Shown here piece by piece: positions 44,783 through 57,035 of a DNA stretch of 64,000 nucleotides. The notes under the pieces are model-generated. The model saw only the letters and a list, made by a program, of their open reading frames with translations, ran no database searches and had not been told where the DNA came from. The translations under genes were made by a program, and so were the position numbers. Positions within the stretch are counted from its first letter, which is position 1. Each line of letters opens with the position of its first letter. The DNA is from Bacteroides rodentium JCM 16496. GTDB taxonomy: Bacteria; Bacteroidota; Bacteroidia; Bacteroidales; Bacteroidaceae. Location of the stretch: NCBI RefSeq assembly GCF_000614125.1, contig NZ_BAKJ01000003.1, forward strand, positions 1 through 64,000. The letters are read 5' to 3'.

Positions 44783-46156
44783 ATGAAAAATATATTTAAA
44801 TATATGGCAGGCGTGTTGGTTGCTGGTTTTGCAATGACTTCATGTTCGCCTGAAGATTTTACGGGAGCCAATGGCAATATCCCACAAGCATCGGATTATA
44901 CTGATAACTTTAAAGTTACTGTAGATCAGACAACCAATTATGCAAACTTTGAATTTACTTCTGCTCCTGGAGTGTCTCCAATTTGGATAATTGACGGCGC
45001 TTATCAAGCCTCATATGGCTTTTCCAAATATTATCGTAAAAAAGGTTCATATACAGTAGAATGTAAAGTAAAGAACGCAAATGGTATCAGTGATGGTTCG
45101 GTAACCAAAACTTTTGAGATTGAGAAGACCATTATGAACGGTTTTGGTGGTTTTGTGGAAGATAGTGATTTCAACATGTTTAAGGGAGTGACTTTCAATG
45201 TGGCTTCTTTCTGGTATGCTCCGGGATGGGCTCAGATTGCTGACCCGAAATATACTTATCAGAATGGTGCATTCGTGGTTTCCTTGCCTGAGGCTACTAC
45301 TGACCAGTGGCAGGCTCAGATGCATGTGGAACTTGACAAGGTAGTCGCTTTGCCGGCAGATAAGACCTATGATTTCTCTGTGATAATCACTTCTACTACC
45401 GCTCATCCGGGTGTGACGGTGAAAGTACAGCAGAAGGGTGATGACAATACGTTTATCAATATGCAGCGAGTGTCTTTGGATGCCAACGAACCTAAGTGCA
45501 TATGGTTCAGCAATGTTCCTGGTGTGGATATTACCGATTTGAAGTTTGCATTCGATTTTGGCGGCAATGCGGCAAATACAGAGATTACGTTGGAGAGTTT
45601 CGTTTTGAAAGACCATGCTAATGATGACGGTACGGAAATTCCCGAAGTACAAGAGCCTGAACCTTCTTGGGTGAAGGTGGATAGTGAAGACAATCTTTGG
45701 AACGGGGCAACCTTTACCAATACTTTCTTCTATGCAAACCCGGATTGGAGTGCTCGACCTAACCCTGATTTAGCAGTAGATGGAAATGCTTATACACTTA
45801 CTTTCCCTGATGCTACCGAGGCACAATGGCAGAACCAGTTCTCGTTCAGTACGGATTTGTCGGCTGATACAGAAACTACTTATGATTTCTGTGTCATTTT
45901 GAATCCCACTGTTGATTTGAAGGGGGTAACCGTGAAGTTGGTTCAGACAGATGAACCAGACATCAAGCATGATGATAATTTCTTCTTTGCAAAGCAGACC
46001 GATTTGCTGGGTAATGAAGATAATAAGTTCTGGGTTGCAAAGATAAAGGCACCTAAAGAAATGCATGCTATATCTTTAGTCTTTGACTTTGGTGGAAACC
46101 CTGCCAACACAAAAGTGACTATTAAAGATATTATTTTCCAGACTCATAGAGATTGA
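44783..46156 (+). CDS. Surface glycan-binding protein with two tandem CBM-like domains
   Basis: A 457-residue lipoprotein (AGVLVAGFAMTSC, Cys-21). A PKD-like region (PIWIIDGAYQASYGFSKYYR) is followed by two related beta-sandwich units: GVTFNVASFWYAPGWAQIAD near residue 130 and GATFTNTFFYANPDWSARPN near 310, each ending ITDLKFAFDFGGNAANTEIT-like sequence. Duplication and position after SusD fit an SGBP-B that captures beta-glucan. Function inferred from context. Confidence 0.75.
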   Translation: MKNIFKYMAGVLVAGFAMTSCSPEDFTGANGNIPQASDYTDNFKVTVDQTTNYANFEFTSAPGVSPIWIIDGAYQASYGFSKYYRKKGSYTVECKVKNANGISDGSVTKTFEIEKTIMNGFGGFVEDSDFNMFKGVTFNVASFWYAPGWAQIADPKYTYQNGAFVVSLPEATTDQWQAQMHVELDKVVALPADKTYDFSVIITSTTAHPGVTVKVQQKGDDNTFINMQRVSLDANEPKCIWFSNVPGVDITDLKFAFDFGGNAANTEITLESFVLKDHANDDGTEIPEVQEPEPSWVKVDSEDNLWNGATFTNTFFYANPDWSARPNPDLAVDGNAYTLTFPDATEAQWQNQFSFSTDLSADTETTYDFCVILNPTVDLKGVTVKLVQTDEPDIKHDDNFFFAKQTDLLGNEDNKFWVAKIKAPKEMHAISLVFDFGGNPANTKVTIKDIIFQTHRD

Positions 46157-46200
46157 CTAGTATTAGATAGAATATTGGTCTGCTAAAAGCAGTGAATAAT

Positions 46201-46261
46201 AAAAAGGGGGAAGGATGTGTGTTATCTTGGCAATTGCTGGAGTTTCATCCTTTCCCTTTTT
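46201..46261 (+). terminator. Intra-operon hairpin between SGBP and GH16
   Basis: AAAAAGGGGGAAGGATG (46201-46217) pairs, apart from one or two bases, with CATCCTTTCCCTTTTT (46246-46261), which ends in a T-run. It lies inside the 134-bp gap, 28 bp before the GH16 start. It may attenuate expression of the enzymes relative to the uptake genes. Confidence 0.65.
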
Positions 46262-46289
46262 CTCTACTTATGTTGTAAAATATATATAT

Positions 46290-47650
46290 ATGAAATACTA
46301 TTGTCTATTATCTATTCTTTTGTTTTCGTTGATTGCTTGTGGCAGTAGCGATGACAAGGAACCGCAATCCGAGGATGTTACCATTAAATGTTCTCCTGAA
46401 AAGATAGAGGCTGTTGCACAAGCTAGCCAATATGTGGTGAATGTGGTTTGTTCCGGTAAAGAGTGGACGGCTTTTGCCTCTGATGATTGCAGTTCATGGG
46501 TCAAAGTAAATGTAATAGGTTCTTCTTCTAGCCAAGGTACAGCGACGGTTATAGTCAGTGCTCATACGGTACTACTTCTCGTACTGGTACGGTGGTGGTT
46601 AAATCTGGTGCTACTCGTGTATCTATTCCTCTTACGCAAGCGGCTCCTTTATCAGTGTCACAGACTGAGTTGTATTCTAATTCTATAGGAGAATCTTTTA
46701 TCTTATCTGTTATTGCTTCTGGTGAATGGAATGTGAAATCCAATGATAGTTGGATTAGCGCAGAAAAAAACAGCGGAGAGATTGTTGTGGCTACTTTAGC
46801 TAATGATGCAAAGATTTCCCGTACGGGTACAGTTGAAGTGGTGGCTGGTACAGAGAAAGTAACTGTAACAGTTATTCAAGAATCGGCTGAAGATCGGGAT
46901 ATCAATACCCCTGAGGGGTATCGGTTGGTTTGGCATGATGAATTTAATGAGGGCACATCTCTTGGCAATGATTGGACACACGAGGTTCAAGGAGCAGGGT
47001 GGGTAAATAATGAACTTCAAAATTACATCAATGGTTCTGCTGACGGAAAGCGTGTGACAGAACTTGTGGACGGTAAGTTGAATATTAATTGTTTCAAAGG
47101 CTCCGATGGTAAAATTTACTCTGGTCGTGTGTATGCTAAAGTGAATACTGGTTGGAAATACGGCTACTTTGAAGCACGCATCATGTTGCCTAAAGGCAAG
47201 GGGACGTGGCCGGCTTTTTGGATGATGCCGGTTGGTAATGACTGGAATACTAACCCATGGCCCATGTGTGGTGAAATAGATATTATGGAGGAAGTGGGAG
47301 TCGTACCCAACGAAGTCTCTTCGTCTATCCATACGCAAGATTATAATCATACTAAAGGTACGCAGAAAACACATGCCATGACTATAGAACAGGCAGAAGG
47401 AGAATTTCATCTCTATGCTTTAGAGTGGACGGAAGATGCCATCACTACATACGTAGATGGTAAGGTACAGTTGGCTGTTACCAAGCAACAATTGGGAACT
47501 GGGCATAATCAATGGCCTTTCCACTATGCTTTCTATCCCATTCTGAATCTGGCTTGGGGCGGTGATTGGGGTGGAATGAACGGTGTGGACGAGTCTGCTC
47601 TTCCAGTGACGATGAAGGTGGACTATGTACGCGTGTTTCAGAAAAAGTAG
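46290..47650 (+). CDS. GH16 endo-beta-glucanase (laminarinase-like), frame broken once
   Basis: A lipoprotein of about 453 residues starting MKYYCLLSILLFSLIACGSS (Cys-17). Two BACON domains (GKEWTAFASDDCSSWVKV; SNDSWISAEKNSGEIVVATL) precede a GH16 domain beginning YRLVWHDEFNEGTSLGNDW, with the catalytic CGEIDIMEEVG near residue 330 (E-x-D-x-x-E). One T is lost near 46564 (CTCATACGG for CTCATTACGG). It should cut beta-1,3 (or mixed) glucan at the cell surface. Neighbours are SGBP, GH158-like and GH3 genes. Confidence 0.88.
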
Positions 47651-47736
47651 AGCTGTTTTATTTAAATAAAATTTGAATGCGCAGACTAAATGTTAGTTTT
47701 ATCTATAACATAGATACTTATGCTTTAGGACAATTG

Positions 47737-49031
47737 ATGATGAAAAAAGAAAAAATATTTATTTTTATCTGTTTAGTTTTGTTGTCTGCCTGTTCTCCTT
47801 CTTCTTTAGACGGCATTGTAATAGAGAAGGCGACAGACGGTTATAAACTTTCCATTGACGGAAGAGAAACTTATATTAAAGGCGTAGGCGGCACATATCG
47901 GTTGGACATTGCCGCCCAGAGTGGTGCCAATGCCTTCAGAACCTGGGGAGGTAATGTGGAGGAGATAAAGAAAAACCTGGCATTGGCTTCGGAGCACAAC
48001 ATGTACGTAATGCAAGGAATAGGCATGACCAAAGACTCCATACGCTATTACGATGATGAATATAAGAACAAGATGCGCGAAGAAGTCCGCTTGTTGGCAG
48101 AAACGTTCAAGAATGATACGAGTTTGCTGGCTTGGGGTATTGGCAATGAAATTGAGTTGGGAAATGCCAATATAGCTGCCGCATGGAAGTTTGTGGAAGA
48201 ACTGGCACAGCTGATAAAGTCGATAGACAAGCGTCATCTGGTTTCGACAGTGATTTCCTACAATCCGTCGGCATTGGACTCTGTGGCAAAGTATGCTCCG
48301 TCTCTCGATTATGTGGGCATCAATGTATATGGTCCGATGGGAGAGGTGCAGATGGTTGTTGACAAGTCGGACTACAAGGTGCATTTATGATTACCGAGTG
48401 GGGACCGACCGGTTGGTGGGAAACAGCTTCTACCGAGTGGAAAGCACCCATAGAGCAGACCAGTGAAGAAAAACGGCAGGTGTACGAAGAGCGTTATACG
48501 CAATATATTTCTGCCAATCCCCGTTGCTTGGGCTCTTTTGTATTCTTGTGGGGACAAAAAGAAGAACGTACGCCTACCTGGTTCAGTATGTTTGTAGAAG
48601 ACACGGTGGATATGCTGCCTCTGAAAGGAGAAAAGACTCCTATGGTAGAGGCTATGCAAAGAGTGTGGACTGGTAAGGAACTGGATGAAACGGCTCCGGT
48701 AATTCTGGGTATGATGACTGTCAATGGGAAGAGTGCTATTGATAATGTCCGCATCAAGGCAGGTGCTTCATTGAAAGCAGAGGTTGCGGCCATAGACAAG
48801 GAAAATGATTCTCTGACTTATGTTTGGGAAGTGCTTAAAGAAGCTACAGTACTGGGCTTTGGAGGTTCTTATGAACCGCGTCCGGAAAGAGTCGGTGAGG
48901 TGGCTATGTCAGATAAGAATGTGTATGAGACTGCAATTAAAGTTCCCGGAGAATATCGTTTGTACGTATATGTACTTGATAATACGGGCTTTGTCTCAAC
49001 AGCAAATATTCCATTTCAAGTAATAGATTAA
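47737..49031 (+). CDS. GH158-like endo-beta-1,3-glucanase, frame broken once
   Basis: About 432 residues starting MMKKEKIFIFICLVLLSACS (lipoprotein Cys-19); the ATG at 47677 is rejected because it would push the signal inward. A GH-A clan TIM barrel shows GGTYRLDIAAQSGANAFRTW near residue 50, AWGIGNEIELGNANIAAAW (acid/base Glu) near 138 and MITEWGPTGWWE (nucleophile Glu). A base is missing near 48379 (AAGGTGCA for AAGGGTGCA). A C-terminal Ig-like domain follows. The GH158 assignment rests on the GH16-GH158-GH3 gene order known from B. uniformis beta-1,3-glucan loci. Confidence 0.75.
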
Positions 49032-49033
49032 AG

Positions 49034-51286
49034 ATGAAAACAATGAAAATGCTCTCTGCTTGTTTGTTGCTGCTTCCTTTTATATCTTGTACTCAAGTGC
49101 AGGATACAAAAAATGATGCAGTCATCGAGCAGAAAATAGAAACGCTGTTGTCCAGTATGACATTGGAGGAAAAAATTGGGCAGATGAACCAGATTTCTTC
49201 TTATGGCAACATAGAGGATATGAGCGGATTGATAAAGAAAGGTGAAGTCGGGTCTATCCTGAATGAAGTAGATCCGGTGCGTGTCAATGCCTTACAGCGT
49301 GTGGCAATGGAGGAGTCTCGCTTGGGTATCCCCTTGCTGATGGCGCGTGATGTGATCCACGGTTTCAAGACCATATTCCCTATTCCCTTGGGACAAGCGG
49401 CATCTTTCAACCCGCAGGTGGCTAAGGATGGTGCACGGGTAGCGGCTGTGGAGGCTTCTGCCGTGGGTATCCGCTGGACATTTGCACCGATGATAGATGT
49501 GGCTCGCGATCCCCGTTGGGGGCGTATGGCCGAAGGATGTGGCGAAGATACTTATTTGACTTCAGTGATGGGGGTTGCTATGGTCGAAGGTTTCCAGGGA
49601 GATTCGCTGAACAGTCCGACTTCCATAGCCGCATGTCCTAAACATTTTGTAGGTTATGGCGCTGCCGAGGGCGGGCGTGATTATAATTCCACTTTCATTC
49701 CGGAGCGTCGTTTGAGGGATGTATACCTTCCTCCTTTTGAAGCTGTGGCCAAGGCAGGGGCAGCCACTTTCATGACTTCGTTCAATGACAATGACGGAGC
49801 ACCGTCTACCGGAAACACTTTTATTTTGAAAGATGTGCTTCGTGGTGAATGGGGATTTGATGGAATAGTAGTGTCAGACTGGGCTTCGGTAGCCGAAATG
49901 ATGGCACATGGCTTTGCTGCCGATTCTAAAGAGGCAGCAATGAAGGCGGTGAATGCTGGCGTGGATATGGAGATGGTCAGCTATACGTTTGTCAAGGAAT
50001 TGCCGGAATTGATAAAAGAAGGTAAGGTCAAGAAGTCTGCCATAGACGATGCCGTGCGGAATATTCTGCGTATCAAATTCCGGTTGGGACTGTTTGATAA
50101 TCCTTATGTGGATGAGAAACGGATAGAGGAACTTTATGCTCCTTCTCATCTGGAGGCTGCCAAGCAGGCTGCTGTGGAATCGGCCATCTTGCTGAAGAAC
50201 GAAAAGGAGACATTGCCTTTGCAATCTTCGGTAAAGACGGTTGCTGTGGTAGGTCCGATGGCAGATGCACCTTATGACCAATTGGGTACCTGGATATTTG
50301 ATGGTGACAAGACAAAAACCGTGACACCGTTGAAGGCTATCAAGGAACTGGTGGGAGACAAAGTGCAGGTGATATACGAGCCGGGTCTGACTTATAGCCG
50401 TGACAAGAATATGGCAGGTGTTGCCAAAGCCGCTGCTGCCGCTGCACGTGCTGATGTTATTTTGGCGTTTGTAGGCGAAGAGGCTATTCTGTCAGGAGAG
50501 GCGCATTGCCTGGCTGACCTGAACCTGCAAGGTGCGCAAAGCGAACTGATTGCCGCTTTGGCGAAAACGGGAAAACCGGTGGTTACGGTCGTAATGGCAG
50601 GGCGTCCTTTGACCATAGGAAAGGAAGTCGAACTCTCGTCAGCTGTACTTTATTCGTTCCATCCCGGAACCATGGGAGGACCGGCATTGGCCGACTTGTT
50701 GTGGGGCAAGGCAGTACCAAGCGGCAAGACTCCGGTGACGTTCCCGAAGATGGTAGGACAAATACCGGTTTATTATGCTCATAACAGTTCCGGACGTCCG
50801 GCTACGCGGAATGAGGTTTTGCTGAATGACATTCCGTTGGAAGCGGGACAGACTTCATTGGGATGTACCTCTTTCTATATGGACGCTGGTTTCGATCCGC
50901 TGTATCCGTTTGGCTACGGTCTGTCGTATACGACGTTCAAATATGATAATGTGAAACTCTCGTCTGCCAGTCTGAAGAAGGAAGATGTGCTGACTGTGAC
51001 TTTCGACCTTGAGAATACCGGAAAGTATGAAGGTACCGAGGTAGCCCAGCTTTACGTGCAGGACAAGTTTGCTTCGGTGACCCGTCCGGTGAAGGAGCTG
51101 AAACGCTTTGCCCGCGTCACATTGAAGCCGGGTGAGAAGAAAAATGTATCGTTTGAACTTCCGATAAGTGAACTTGCTTTCTGGAATATAGATATGGTGA
51201 AGACGGTGGAAGCCGGAGACTTTGCTCTTTGGGTGGCACCGGATAGCCAAAGTGGAGAAGAAGTTTTCTTTAAGGTAGTAGATTGA
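49034..51286 (+). CDS. GH3 beta-glucosidase
   Basis: A 750-residue lipoprotein-type enzyme (MLSACLLLLPFISCTQVQD). The N-terminal domain has MTLEEKIGQMNQISSYGNIE, then GIRWTFAPMIDVARDPRWGR and GFDGIVVSDWASVAEMMAHG with the nucleophile Asp near residue 285. The alpha/beta sandwich (AVVGPMADAPYDQLGTWIFD) and the fibronectin-III C-terminus (TVTFDLENTGKYEGTEVAQL) complete it. It should release glucose from beta-glucan oligosaccharides. Two bases separate it from the GH158-like stop. Confidence 0.9.
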   Translation: MKTMKMLSACLLLLPFISCTQVQDTKNDAVIEQKIETLLSSMTLEEKIGQMNQISSYGNIEDMSGLIKKGEVGSILNEVDPVRVNALQRVAMEESRLGIPLLMARDVIHGFKTIFPIPLGQAASFNPQVAKDGARVAAVEASAVGIRWTFAPMIDVARDPRWGRMAEGCGEDTYLTSVMGVAMVEGFQGDSLNSPTSIAACPKHFVGYGAAEGGRDYNSTFIPERRLRDVYLPPFEAVAKAGAATFMTSFNDNDGAPSTGNTFILKDVLRGEWGFDGIVVSDWASVAEMMAHGFAADSKEAAMKAVNAGVDMEMVSYTFVKELPELIKEGKVKKSAIDDAVRNILRIKFRLGLFDNPYVDEKRIEELYAPSHLEAAKQAAVESAILLKNEKETLPLQSSVKTVAVVGPMADAPYDQLGTWIFDGDKTKTVTPLKAIKELVGDKVQVIYEPGLTYSRDKNMAGVAKAAAAAARADVILAFVGEEAILSGEAHCLADLNLQGAQSELIAALAKTGKPVVTVVMAGRPLTIGKEVELSSAVLYSFHPGTMGGPALADLLWGKAVPSGKTPVTFPKMVGQIPVYYAHNSSGRPATRNEVLLNDIPLEAGQTSLGCTSFYMDAGFDPLYPFGYGLSYTTFKYDNVKLSSASLKKEDVLTVTFDLENTGKYEGTEVAQLYVQDKFASVTRPVKELKRFARVTLKPGEKKNVSFELPISELAFWNIDMVKTVEAGDFALWVAPDSQSGEEVFFKVVD

Positions 51287-51309
51287 TTGTTGATTTAAGG
51301 TTAAAAAGA

Positions 51310-51340
51310 GAAGGGGCAGACCGTGACGGTTCGCCCCTTC
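51310..51340 (+). terminator. Terminator of the beta-glucan locus
   Basis: GAAGGGGC (51310-51317) pairs with GCCCCTTC (51333-51340), with GACCG/CGGTT extending the stem. It is the only strong hairpin after GH3 and precedes the convergent enolase gene. Confidence 0.75.
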
Positions 51341-51397
51341 TTACGTTTATATAAATGCTTTCTTCTTTATAAGCCCCGCCTTCCGGCAAATAATTCA

Positions 51398-52693
<1,296 letters not shown>

Positions 52694-52752
52694 TCAATTT
52701 TAATTATAAACTATCTTACTAACAAATGAAAACAAGGAATTGTTTTTCGTTT

Positions 52753-52881
52753 TTAATCCTTTATTGTAATACCTAAAAGAGCAGTCAACTCCATGGCTTG
52801 GGAAGTATTGACGATGGCTCCCCGTATGTCGGGCAGGTTGATGCGTACGGGAGGCATGACAAAAGGTTTGCTGGGTTTCAT
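52753..52881 (-). CDS. Possible 42-residue protein between crcB and enolase
   Basis: Minus-strand frame MKPSKPFVMPPVRINLPDIR continuing GAIVNTSQAMELTALLGITI KD to a stop at 52753. It starts 13 bases after the crcB stop. The Pro-rich start and regular helix look protein-like, but no family is recognised and no strong ribosome site is visible. Confidence 0.4.
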   Translation of the reverse strand: MKPSKPFVMPPVRINLPDIRGAIVNTSQAMELTALLGITIKD

Positions 52882-52894
52882 AGGGGCGTTTGGG

Positions 52895-53272
52895 TTATAT
52901 ACAGCGTCCGAAGGCGCCGCCGGCAAAGGCTGCCAGGACTCCTAATGTGATACTTAATAAGGTATATAAGGCAAACATTCCGTAGAATCCTTGCTTTATC
53001 AGAATCAGTCCGTCATTGCTGAAAGTGGAGAAGGTGGTGAATCCTCCGCACAGACCGGTAGTCAGCAACAGCCGTACCTCAGTAGAAAGGTTGAAACGGG
53101 CGGATAAGGTATAGAATAGCCCGATGAGGAAACTTCCGAGGATATTGACCGTGAATGTAGCCCATGGGAAAGAGTAGGGGACTATGCGCTCGTGGAGCAT
53201 CATCTGCACGCAGTAGCGCAGTACGCTGCCGGTACCGCCGCCAAGGAATATAACTATCAATATTTTGCTCAT
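52895..53272 (-). CDS. crcB: Fluoride channel CrcB/FluC
   Basis: About 125 residues starting MSKILIVIFLGGGTGSVLRY. Four membrane helices and the family motifs FTVNILGSFLIGLFYTLSAR and TGLCGGFTTFSTFSNDGLIL identify the dual-topology fluoride exporter. A longer frame to 53311 adds no conserved sequence. No fluoride riboswitch pattern was seen upstream. Confidence 0.9.
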   Translation of the reverse strand: MSKILIVIFLGGGTGSVLRYCVQMMLHERIVPYSFPWATFTVNILGSFLIGLFYTLSARFNLSTEVRLLLTTGLCGGFTTFSTFSNDGLILIKQGFYGMFALYTLLSITLGVLAAFAGGAFGRCI

Positions 53273-53457
53273 AGGATATCTGAGTATGGTTTTGATTGCA
53301 AAGGTAATCACTTTTTGTATACCCGGCCATATGGTAAGGTCTGTCTTTTGTCTCTATGGCACCGAAATTTGCTGTTTGCGTTCTATATCTTGCATCTTGA
53401 AATTTGATTGGGGGGAAATCCGTATCTTTGTTATTCATTTTAACTGCAACATTTCAG

Positions 53458-54297
53458 ATGGATGGCAATTTTTCTATATATACCGAGCTTTCTGCCTTTC
53501 CAGCAGATGAACATAAAGCGTATTCGGCAGAAGGTTTTGGGGGAGTTTGCACAAGTGGAACAGCTGTTATAGAGGTGTTTTCAATCAGCCGCCGAATATC
53601 CCAAAACGACTTGGTAACAGTTTTACCGCTACAGTCAGTTTCAATACGTGAGATAAGTCCGGATTTCTCCATGACTTTTTTCAAAATAGATAAAACAATG
53701 TTTTTGGATACTATGAGTGGCTTAGGAAAAATCACTCCTGATTTCTTCTTTTATATGCGTAGGAATTTCCAGGTTCAGTTGACTCGGGATGAAGTTCAAA
53801 GGTTTCTTGGCTTTTGCCGTGTCATTGATTTCCGGAACAGCTCCGACAATTCCGTTTTCCGGCGGGAGACTATCTTGCATTTCTTACGTATTTTTTATTG
53901 GGATTTTTATGTTCATTTCCGCAAGACTGTAAGTCGGAGGGGAATCCCGGTTCCATTGAATTCTAATAAGGAGAATATTGCTTTCCGGTTTGCAATGTTG
54001 GTCTATGAACATTATAAGCAGCATAAAGAGATGGCGTTTTATGCTGATAAGCTGTGTATAACTCCTCAATATCTGACCCGGGTTATTCAAGAGGTAAATG
54101 GCTTGTCTGCCCGAGAATTGCTCGCAGACCATATTGTACTTGAGATAAAGTCGTTGCTTCGTGATGCTAATCTTGAGATAAAAGAGATTGTACGGCAGAC
54201 GGGATTTGCAAACCAATCGTCGCTGAGCCGCTTTTTTCGCCGCTACACAGGTATGTCTCCGACAGAATACCGGCGTACTATTCACATTATTCGATAA
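53458..54297 (+). CDS. AraC-family transcription regulator
   Basis: About 279 residues from MDGNFSIYTELSAFPADEHK. The N-terminal cupin-like sensing region (about residues 1-150) is followed by a two-HTH AraC domain: AFYADKLCITPQYLTRVIQE and IKEIVRQTGFANQSSLSRFF, then RRYTGMSPTEYRRTI. The next gene, a hybrid sensor kinase, begins 16 bases later, so the two may form a unit. Confidence 0.85.
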   Translation: MDGNFSIYTELSAFPADEHKAYSAEGFGGVCTSGTAVIEVFSISRRISQNDLVTVLPLQSVSIREISPDFSMTFFKIDKTMFLDTMSGLGKITPDFFFYMRRNFQVQLTRDEVQRFLGFCRVIDFRNSSDNSVFRRETILHFLRIFYWDFYVHFRKTVSRRGIPVPLNSNKENIAFRFAMLVYEHYKQHKEMAFYADKLCITPQYLTRVIQEVNGLSARELLADHIVLEIKSLLRDANLEIKEIVRQTGFANQSSLSRFFRRYTGMSPTEYRRTIHIIR

Positions 54298-54313
54298 CTG
54301 TAAAATCTAATAG

Positions 54314-57035
54314 ATGGAACAACTGGAAACACAAGCTTGCGATGGAGATAACACATCTTTTGAAGAAGAGATGTCGGTATTGCTGCATGAACAGATATTC
54401 TTGACAGATGGCGTGTACGCCCGTCTGCCAATGGGTGTGGAAATTTACGACTCAACTGGTATTCTTCGCTGTTTGAACGAGCGGGCGCGGATGATGTATG
54501 GCGTGGAACTTGATGCGGTGATTAATAAAGTCAATCTGTTTAACAGCCTTATGTGGACGAGGCACTCTTAGCGAGGATTCAGTCCGGAGATGATATTGTA
54601 CTTGAGTTCGAATATGATTTTGACCGGATGAATAAAGAGTATTTTCATACTTCTAATACGGATACCATTATTTACGAGGTCAAGATTGTTCCGATAACCA
54701 ACAAGAAGGGGGCTATTGTAGGCCATATGTTGCTTACCAATGATGTGACTTCTACCAAGGAGGCGGAGTACCGCACAGAGGAAAGTAAGAAAAATCTGGA
54801 GATGGCAATGGAGGCTGCAAACATGTCTTCATGGATATATGATGTGTACAAAATGGAGTTCGGAGTATTACATGGGAGTTCTGTGTTCAGGAGTGGCATG
54901 TCCTTGGAGCACTTGCTGCCTATGCTTCATCCGCAGGACCGTACTCCCTTAAAGGAGCTGTTTTCCAGACTGATAAATAAAGAAGTGATGCAAGGGCAGC
55001 TTACTGTTCGTGTCTTTAATGAACGGGAAGGGGGATACCGGCATTATGAGAGCCGTATGCGGCTTTCGACCGAGCATTTGGGTAAGTTGCAGATTGTCGG
55101 GACTTTATTGGATGTAACTGAAAAAATCCGGTTGGCAAAAAACACGCAGGATTTGTTGGTAAAACGTGAGCTGGCCATGAAGGTCAACGATATAGTGCAT
55201 TGGGACTTCAATGTGCAGACACAAAAATTCGAATCTTACAACGATCCGGTCAATGATTATGCTTCTGACAGATTGGTGTCTTTGGAAGATTACTTGAATG
55301 TGATTCATCCCGAAGACAGTTCATTGGTCAATGATGTTCTGCAATCCATGTTGCTGGGGCGGGATATCAACATTAATCTTACCTGCCGCATGCAGACCAA
55401 ACATGATGAGACCTGGCAATACTGTAATATCACGGGAGTCCCTTTCGAATTCGGAGAGGATGGAGAAGTTATCGGTTATACCGGATTTAGGCAGAATATT
55501 TCCAAACTCCATCAGTTGAACGAGGAGCTTAAGGAACGGAACTACAAAATGGAACTGACTTTCAAGACTGTCGGTATGTCTTATTGGGATTATGATGTGG
55601 AGAACAGACAATACCGGTCGTTCAATGATCCGGTGAATGATTTCAATCCCGAAAGAGTAATTATGCCTGAAGACTATCTGAATGCTGCTCATCCGGAAGA
55701 TACGGAACGTGTCCGTGAAAATATAGTTGCCATGTCTGCCGGGCAATATAATGAATTCTCATTTCAGTATCGTTCCCGGACCAAATGGGACCAGGATTGG
55801 CAGACATTGATTGTTACCGGACTTCCGTCCGAACGTGACAAGAAGGGGAAGCCCATTCGTTATACCGGCATTGCTTCAATAATACGAAATGGGAGACAAT
55901 GGCCCAGGAACTGAAGGAGATGAAGGATAAGGCTGAGCTTTCCGATAGGTTGAAATCAGCATTTTTGGCTAATATGAGCCACGAAATACGTACACCGCTG
56001 AATGCCATCGTAGGATTCTCCGAATTGCTGGTAGACTGTGATAACCCGGATGAGAAGAAGGAGTATTGGGATATCATCGAATCCAATAATGACTTGTTGC
56101 TACGGCTTATCAATGATATTTTGGACCTTTCGAAAATAGAGTCGGGAATTATCGACCGTAAACGGGAGCGATTTAACTTGGCACAGCTGTGTCATGAACT
56201 CTATGTGATGATTCGGTCGAAGATTTCAAATGCTGATGTGGAATTACTCCAGGATAACCCTTGTACGGAATGTTGGATTTTTCTCGATAGGAGCCGGCTT
56301 AAACAGGTATGGATGAATTTCCTTACCAATGCGGTAAAATATACCGGAGCAGGATTTATAAAGATGGGGTATGCGGTTGAAAAAGAAGGAATCCGGTTTT
56401 ATGTAGAAGACACGGGAGCAGGTATCCCTAAAGAATTGCAAGACCGGGTTTTCGGACGTTTTCAGAAACTGAATGATTTTGTGCAGGGTACCGGACTTGG
56501 ATTGGCAATCTCCCGGGCGATTGTTGAAGCTGCGGGTGGAGAAATCGGATTTAGTTCCGAGCAGGGAGTTGGGTCTACTTTTTGGGCATGGGTGCCGTGT
56601 GAAATCTTCCAGCATGGTGATTCCAGTTGTCCAAAGATATCGCTTCCGGACCTTTGCCCGGTGTGGGACGGTAAGGATGACCGGAGACTTAAGATTCTGG
56701 TGGCAGAAGACAATGATAGCAATTTCTTACTGGTGCGCAATATCCTCAAGAATCACGACTTGTTGCGGGTGGACAATGGTGTGGATGCTGTTGGGGAGAT
56801 TCGCAATGGGAAGTTTGATTGCGTCCTTATGGATTTGAAAATGCCTATTATGGGTGGGTTGGAAGCAACCCGGAAGATTCGGGAGTTCAATAGTGTCATT
56901 CCGGTTATAGCACTTACGGCTAATGCTTTTGATGCAGACCGTGCCGGTGCTACCGATGCCGGATGCAATGCCTTCTTGTCCAAACCGGTGAAGCAAAAGC
57001 AACTATTGGAACTTCTCTCAAGGATTTGTAGATAA
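54314..57035 (+). CDS. PAS-containing hybrid sensor histidine kinase, frame broken twice
   Basis: Restored length about 907 residues, cytosolic, no membrane helix. Three or four PAS domains (LEMAMEAANMSSWIYDVYKM; YKMELTFKTVGMSYWDYDVE) precede HisKA (SAFLANMSHEIRTPLNAIVG, phospho-His), HATPase (YVEDTGAGIPKELQDRVFGR, GTGLGLAISRAI) and a C-terminal receiver (KILVAEDNDSNFLLVRNILK, DCVLMDLKMPIMGGLEATRK). One C is missing near 54547 (AGCCTTAT for AGCCCTTAT) and one A near 55879 (TTCAATAAT for TTCAAATAAT). Lacking an output domain, it probably signals to the adjacent AraC gene. Confidence 0.88.

Noticed and set aside
53272..53457. Fluoride riboswitch upstream of crcB
   Set aside because: I could not find the conserved pseudoknot bases of the motif in this stretch.
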